NCBI GenBank assembly: GCA_937873095.1
Contig: CALMVI010000030.1
Location: 1-46,608, forward strand
Length of the DNA: 46,608 nt
DNA from: an uncultured Acetobacteraceae bacterium
GTDB lineage: Bacteria > Pseudomonadota > Alphaproteobacteria > Acetobacterales > Acetobacteraceae
Direction: 5' to 3'
Numbering within the stretch: position 1 is the stretch's first letter; each line of letters begins with the position of its first letter. The notes under the pieces were generated by a model, which saw only the letters and a program-made list of their open reading frames with translations, was not told the DNA's origin and made no database searches. Shown in pieces: positions 43,100-46,608 of the stretch. The position numbers were made by a program, and so were the translations under genes.

Positions 43100-44220
43100 G
43101 CTCTCCTCGCGCCGAGACACAGAGCGTTCTGCACGAGCTTGTACGCCAGTGCGAGCGGTCCGGCGCCAAACGCAACGCGGTTCTTTTTCATACGGACCGA
43201 CTGCGGCCTTACCTTGCCAGGCCACACCATACGCGCATGGCGCGTCAGACGTTGCTTGCGCTGGTTGACGTAGATCGAGCGCAGTTTTTCGATCTTCCGC
43301 ACGGACGGGTGGCGGTCACGTGGCGCAATGGCGGGCGAGATGAACTCGATCAAGTGCGAGCCGCTTTGCGGCAATTGCTTGCCGAAGACGGCACAGACCT
43401 GGACGATCTCCTAACATTGTATGAGCTGCCTGACCAAGCCATCTGGTTGTTGGACCAGCTGGCTGAAGCACCGAAACTAACGTCGAAGCCGCTCGCCAAG
43501 CGAGAGCTGCTCACTGTCAATCTTCTAGCGCGGCTGGAGGCAGGACTGGCCCAGGCAGACCTCTCCCACTTCGTTCGCCGGCGTCCTGTCATGACATGGT
43601 CTGCAAACACAGACAGCCTTGCCGCCGAGGCTGCGACCGATGCCTGGGAAGATCGTTTTTTTGCTCTGGACGAACTGTCAGAGAGCCTGTGTCCGGAGCG
43701 CGATATCGGCGGTGATCCCTGGCTTTATCGTCGGCTTAGTCGAACATTGGACCGGCGCATGTTGGCCGCTTTGTCGTCGCAGCGAGAATTTGCAAAGCCC
43801 CACACCTACGCACTGCACATGAACGTAGCATCCATTCTGTCGTCGGAATTTCTTCGTTTCGATCAGACACTGCCCCTGAAAACTCGTGGTCAAGTCGTCC
43901 TGAACCTCAACCTGGCCGACGTAATGTCCGACCCTTCGAGTTTCACGTTCGCTCGAAGCTTTGCGCAGGCCCGTCAGTATCGCTTGGCCCTTGCCGACGC
44001 GACGTGGCAGACATTGGAACTGATCGATGTTGCGGCGATGGGCCTGGACGTGATCAGAGTTGCGTTCTCCCCGGATCTTCAGGCCAACCTCTCCGCTTTC
44101 AGGCGGCTGGCGCCCCAAGGTGTGATTGTCGTGCTGACCGGTCTGCAACGCCCGAGCGAGCTTCGATGGGCCAAGAACCAGGGTTTCACTTACGGACAGG
44201 GGGCAGTCTTCGGCTTGTAA
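43090..44220 (+). CDS. Degenerate GGDEF/EAL-like protein, second of the pair
   Basis: A 376-residue paralogue of the upstream product. N-terminal residues about 20-75 show A-V-L-F-H-T-D-R-L then A-Q-F-F-D-L-P-H-G-R-V-A-V-T-W-R, parallel to the first protein's pseudo-GGDEF part. Residues about 230-375 trace an EAL barrel: A-L-H-M-N-V-A-S-I-L-S-S-E-F-L-R-F, then R-L-A-L-A-D-A-T, and a final L-R-W-A-K-N-Q-G-F-T-Y-G-Q-G-A-V-F that matches the EAL C-terminal L-x-x-L-G-x-x-x-x-Q-G-x-x-F. The catalytic E-A-L, D-D-F-G and E-G-V-E motifs are absent. GTG at 43090 sits 10 bp inside the end of the previous gene, so the two are translationally coupled and likely form a complex. Convergent with the PLP enzyme, 18 bp apart. 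Confidence 0.68.
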   Translation: MLVSSPRAETQSVLHELVRQCERSGAKRNAVLFHTDRLRPYLARPHHTRMARQTLLALVDVDRAQFFDLPHGRVAVTWRNGGRDELDQVRAALRQLLAEDGTDLDDLLTLYELPDQAIWLLDQLAEAPKLTSKPLAKRELLTVNLLARLEAGLAQADLSHFVRRRPVMTWSANTDSLAAEAATDAWEDRFFALDELSESLCPERDIGGDPWLYRRLSRTLDRRMLAALSSQREFAKPHTYALHMNVASILSSEFLRFDQTLPLKTRGQVVLNLNLADVMSDPSSFTFARSFAQARQYRLALADATWQTLELIDVAAMGLDVIRVAFSPDLQANLSAFRRLAPQGVIVVLTGLQRPSELRWAKNQGFTYGQGAVFGL

Positions 44221-44238
44221 GCCGTCTGTAGGACGCAC

Positions 44239-46158
44239 TTATGCGTTCGGCCTTGCTGGCGTTGCCTTCGGCCACTCGGTGCCGGTATACGCGTCAAGCA
44301 ACAGGCGAAGTTTGTCCATCACCACGATCAGACCATCCCGTTGGTCGCTGCCGTCGGCAACCTGGGCCGCGCTGATGGCGATCCGCAATCCAGCCTTGCC
44401 GGCCGAACCCAGTTCCACCGGTTGGCCGACTTGGCAAAGCCTGGCGGCTTGTCGCTGCTGGTCAAACGGAAGCCAAGCCGACACGTCGGTACTCAGCGCA
44501 GCGTACAGGGCGCGCAAGCCAGTCGCGTTCAGCCATTCCCCCCTTGACCGGACGGCAAAGGTGAACACGCTTCGATTGCCGGACCATCCGGACGTTTCGC
44601 GTCTGGGTGCGTCCATGAGTGCCAGTCGCTTATCGGTCTCGAGCAGTTTTACGACGGAGGACCCTATTCGACGAAGGCGCAGCCCGACTTCGCCGTCGTC
44701 CAGCATTCCAAACGCGGACATCTCGTGCAGAGCCGCCCGCCAGCGTAATATGAGGCCCGGGCATCGACGTGACCCGAACCCGCCCTCCAACCGAGCGTAA
44801 GGGGCCAATCCCGCCGGCAATCGGCCGTGCTTGGCGATCCTTTGTAGCCGAGCTCGTGGAAACAGCACGGCCCCGCAAAAGCCTGGAGCGGCGAAAAACT
44901 TGGAGCCGGTGACAAGAACGGGAAAGCCTTGGCTCAGATACCATCTGACCAATGCCGGCTCGACACGGGCCTGACAGGCATCGACGACGATATCGAGCTT
45001 CCCGGCATAGGTTTCCGCGAGCCGCTGACAGGTTTCCCGGTCGGGAGCAGTCAGACCTGTCTTGGAGCCATCAATCGCGTGCAACACCACGCGTCCGTGC
45101 GCCACTCCGGCGTGGATTGCTGCGGTGCACTCGGCCGCTATGTCGGCTGGCGCGCGTGGTGCGCCGCATGGCTGGCGTAGAGATATCGTGATCAGATGAG
45201 GGCCAAGCGGCAAACCTTCGATAGGCTGGCCTTTTCCGACCTTACAACCGGCCGCGGCACTCGCGGCAAAATGGCGTCCCTGTACGGCATCCGGCACGCC
45301 GCTGCCTGTTTCGGACGGGCTCATCAACACGCTCGTCAGCGTATCGCCGGTGTGCTCCGCCGCCAGCAATCCGGTCACCACCAAGGCCGCATCGGTTCCA
45401 GACGCGGCCAGCACTGCTTCGGCGAGATCCGCAACGTTGTAATAGTTGAGCAACGCGGTTGCGATGTCATCCGAGGCTTGGGCTAGAGCGACCGATGGTG
45501 CGGTGCGCAAAGTCTCAGCGACAAGTTGCCGACGCGCAGCTTCCGCAGCGGCGAAGGCGGGGGCGGACAGGCTGGAGGCCGTGCACGACCCGAAGGAAAC
45601 AACGCCGGGTCTCGGCCAGGGAGCGCATCCGTAGCGGTTGAGGCCGGTCTGCGTATCAAGAAGCAGCCTTTCGTCGCCCCCAGACGCCAAGAGGCATTCC
45701 GTCGGGACCACCACGGGCCAAAGCGCTTCGATACTCGCAGCGTCGTGGTCGGTCAGGGTAGTTTGGGCCTGACCTGTCGGCGTCAGAGCGTGGCAGGCTG
45801 CGGCGATGATTACTGATTCGGGCGTTTGACCAATCAGGGAACCGAAAACCGGATGCACACTCGAGTCTTTTTCCATGCCAGGAAGGGCGGCAAAGCATCC
45901 TGCGGCTCGCGCTGCCAGAACAGACGCCGCACGTAAGCTAAGCCTTGGAAGATCGGCGAGCCAGGCCAACTCCGACTGGTATCGCGTCGCAACCGGCTGA
46001 CCGCCCCTCGCCATCACAGCCGCATCGGTCTCGAAACTCGGCCAACTCGCCGCATCGCCGCGGGAGGGGTCTGTGCCTGGCGTCCCGGCAGCAGTGAGGA
46101 CGCGCGGGGTGTAAGCAGACTGATGTGGGGAACCGCGATTATCCACTGGCAGCTGCAA
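44239..46158 (-). CDS. PLP-dependent fold-type I (class V-like) enzyme with extra N-terminal region
   Basis: A 639-residue protein. The middle reads as an aminotransferase/cysteine-desulfurase-type PLP domain: V-V-D-A-C-Q-A-R with the PLP ring-binding Asp about 393, and V-T-G-S-K-F-F-A-A-P-G-F-C-G-A with the Schiff-base Lys about 420. An S-P-S-E-T-G-S-G-V-P loop near residue 280 may bind phosphate. The first 170 residues match no family I know; the C-terminal 200 form the small domain. Function cannot be assigned: decarboxylase, lyase and kynureninase-like reactions are all possible. The start is TTG at 46158 in the best frame, but GTG or later starts are possible. It ends 18 bp from the pseudo-EAL gene. 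Confidence 0.65.
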   Translation of the reverse strand: MQLPVDNRGSPHQSAYTPRVLTAAGTPGTDPSRGDAASWPSFETDAAVMARGGQPVATRYQSELAWLADLPRLSLRAASVLAARAAGCFAALPGMEKDSSVHPVFGSLIGQTPESVIIAAACHALTPTGQAQTTLTDHDAASIEALWPVVVPTECLLASGGDERLLLDTQTGLNRYGCAPWPRPGVVSFGSCTASSLSAPAFAAAEAARRQLVAETLRTAPSVALAQASDDIATALLNYYNVADLAEAVLAASGTDAALVVTGLLAAEHTGDTLTSVLMSPSETGSGVPDAVQGRHFAASAAAGCKVGKGQPIEGLPLGPHLITISLRQPCGAPRAPADIAAECTAAIHAGVAHGRVVLHAIDGSKTGLTAPDRETCQRLAETYAGKLDIVVDACQARVEPALVRWYLSQGFPVLVTGSKFFAAPGFCGAVLFPRARLQRIAKHGRLPAGLAPYARLEGGFGSRRCPGLILRWRAALHEMSAFGMLDDGEVGLRLRRIGSSVVKLLETDKRLALMDAPRRETSGWSGNRSVFTFAVRSRGEWLNATGLRALYAALSTDVSAWLPFDQQRQAARLCQVGQPVELGSAGKAGLRIAISAAQVADGSDQRDGLIVVMDKLRLLLDAYTGTEWPKATPARPNA

Positions 46159-46295
46159 TCACCCAATCCATCGACGGGTCGACCTGACGAGGCGCGTATG
46201 GCCACATGTGTCTGTGGTGCCAGCTAGGCACCGGCCTGTCGATATTGATCGCGCCGATGTGGCTTCCACGCCACGCCCTATCACCTTTTAGCCGG

Positions 46296-46451
46296 CTAGC
46301 AGCCGCGCCGGCCTTCGGCAACGCAGTCCTGAACGACCCCTACAGCCGAAAGGCGCTGCGCAAGCCACAATCCCATCACGACCAAAATGGCGGCGGCGAG
46401 GAGCGCGAAGCACCCCTGCCGACGTCCACCCTGCGGTCCACCATCGCTCAA
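46296..46451 (-). CDS. Small single-pass membrane protein (51 residues)
   Basis: From TTG 46451 a 51-codon frame gives a Gly/Arg-rich start, one transmembrane helix (C-F-A-L-L-A-A-A-I-L-V-V-M-G-L-W-L, residues 14-30) and the tail A-Q-R-L-S-A-V-G-V-V-Q-D-C-V-A-E-G-R-R-G-C. The tail pattern V-Q-D-C-x-x-x-G-R-x-x-C looks conserved from memory of short proteins in Acetobacteraceae. GGGG lies about 13 bp upstream. It starts 27 bp after the Gly-rich gene ends. Function unknown. Confidence 0.55.
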   Translation of the reverse strand: MSDGGPQGGRRQGCFALLAAAILVVMGLWLAQRLSAVGVVQDCVAEGRRGC

Positions 46452-46478
46452 GGCGGGATCACCCCGACCCCGGCTTGG

Positions 46479-46608
46479 TTATCTGTGCCAGGTCGACGGG
46501 CTGCCGAGCCCGCCATGGCTGCCCGCGACGAAGCCGCCTCCCCGACCGAAGCCGCCGTGATAGCCGTAGCCATAATGGCCGCCCCATCCGTAGCCTCCAT
46601 GCCAGCCC
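46479..46608 (-). CDS. Gly/Tyr/His-rich protein, C-terminal part
   Basis: The minus-strand frame entering at the window edge reads repeated G-Y, G-H and G-W pairs (G-W-H-G-G-Y-G-W-G-G-H-Y-G-Y-G-Y) and ends with S-T-W-H-R and TAA at 46481-46479. Such tails occur in small secreted or envelope glycine-rich proteins. The start and any signal peptide lie outside the window. It could be low-complexity noise, but the frame is clean and the spacing to the next small gene is operon-like. Confidence 0.5.
   Translation of the reverse strand, partial: GWHGGYGWGGHYGYGYHGGFGRGGGFVAGSHGGLGSPSTWHR

Noticed and set aside
1-46608. CRISPR array, tRNA or rRNA genes
   Set aside because: No regularly spaced identical repeats, cloverleaf sequences or rRNA-like stretches were seen; the only tandem repeat is the GCAGAT tract inside a coding region.

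Overview
The window looks like chromosome of a high-GC alphaproteobacterium, most probably Acetobacteraceae/Rhodospirillales. The evidence is mcB-type repair gene content, a HolC chi subunit, an ESYM-type prephenate dehydratase, a GWA-repeat glycosyltransferase and GC-rich intergenic hairpins. This assignment is inferred from reading alone. No rRNA, tRNA or CRISPR array was seen.

Layout. 1-5 kb: the 3' end of holC, then a lower-GC HNH nuclease gene lying between two inverted 31-bp elements, then trmJ-cysS (minus), then a divergent Nramp-family metal transporter with a promoter and a Fur-like 7-1-7 palindrome in front. 5.1-17.6 kb: a complete exosortase A (XrtA)/exopolysaccharide cluster. On the minus strand it runs export lipoprotein, chain-length determinant, 39-codon ORF, tyrosine autokinase, outer-membrane barrel, deacetylase, FemAB-like protein and fused XrtA-EpsI, mostly with overlapping ends. 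On the plus strand are the TPR protein PrsT and a GT4 glycosyltransferase. Together they would build, export and modify a polysaccharide and process PEP-CTERM proteins; no PEP-CTERM substrate was seen in the window.

17.7-19.8 kb: a decayed IS66-type element (all three transposase genes broken) with an intact UPF0149/SEC-C passenger gene. 19.8-25.3 kb: hisN-like phosphatase, a tandemly duplicated cytochrome c, pheA, nudC and two DUF2382 stress proteins. Two families of REP-like repeats sit tightly against gene ends here and supply stop codons, and in one case probably a start codon. 25.3-32.9 kb: a large double-GT2 glycosyltransferase divergent from rfbBACD (dTDP-L-rhamnose) and another GT2 gene, i.e. 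cell-surface polysaccharide synthesis.

32.7-41.5 kb: RluA-type pseudouridine synthase, RlmB-type methyltransferase, a periplasmic two-POTRA protein, ftsK, topoisomerase IB, mmcB, an HldE-like heptose kinase with a degenerate and shortened adenylyltransferase domain, and a PPP phosphatase. 41.5-46.2 kb: the least familiar part, with two overlapping genes for paralogous proteins that look like catalytically dead GGDEF/EAL proteins, facing a PLP fold-type-I enzyme with an unrecognised N-terminal region. At the right edge are a 51-residue membrane protein and the end of a Gly/Tyr/His-rich protein.

The best candidates for undescribed biology are the pseudo-GGDEF/EAL pair with its PLP neighbour, the repeats that terminate reading frames, the 39-codon ORF separated from the autokinase by a single in-frame amber codon, and the unusual metal site of the Nramp protein.
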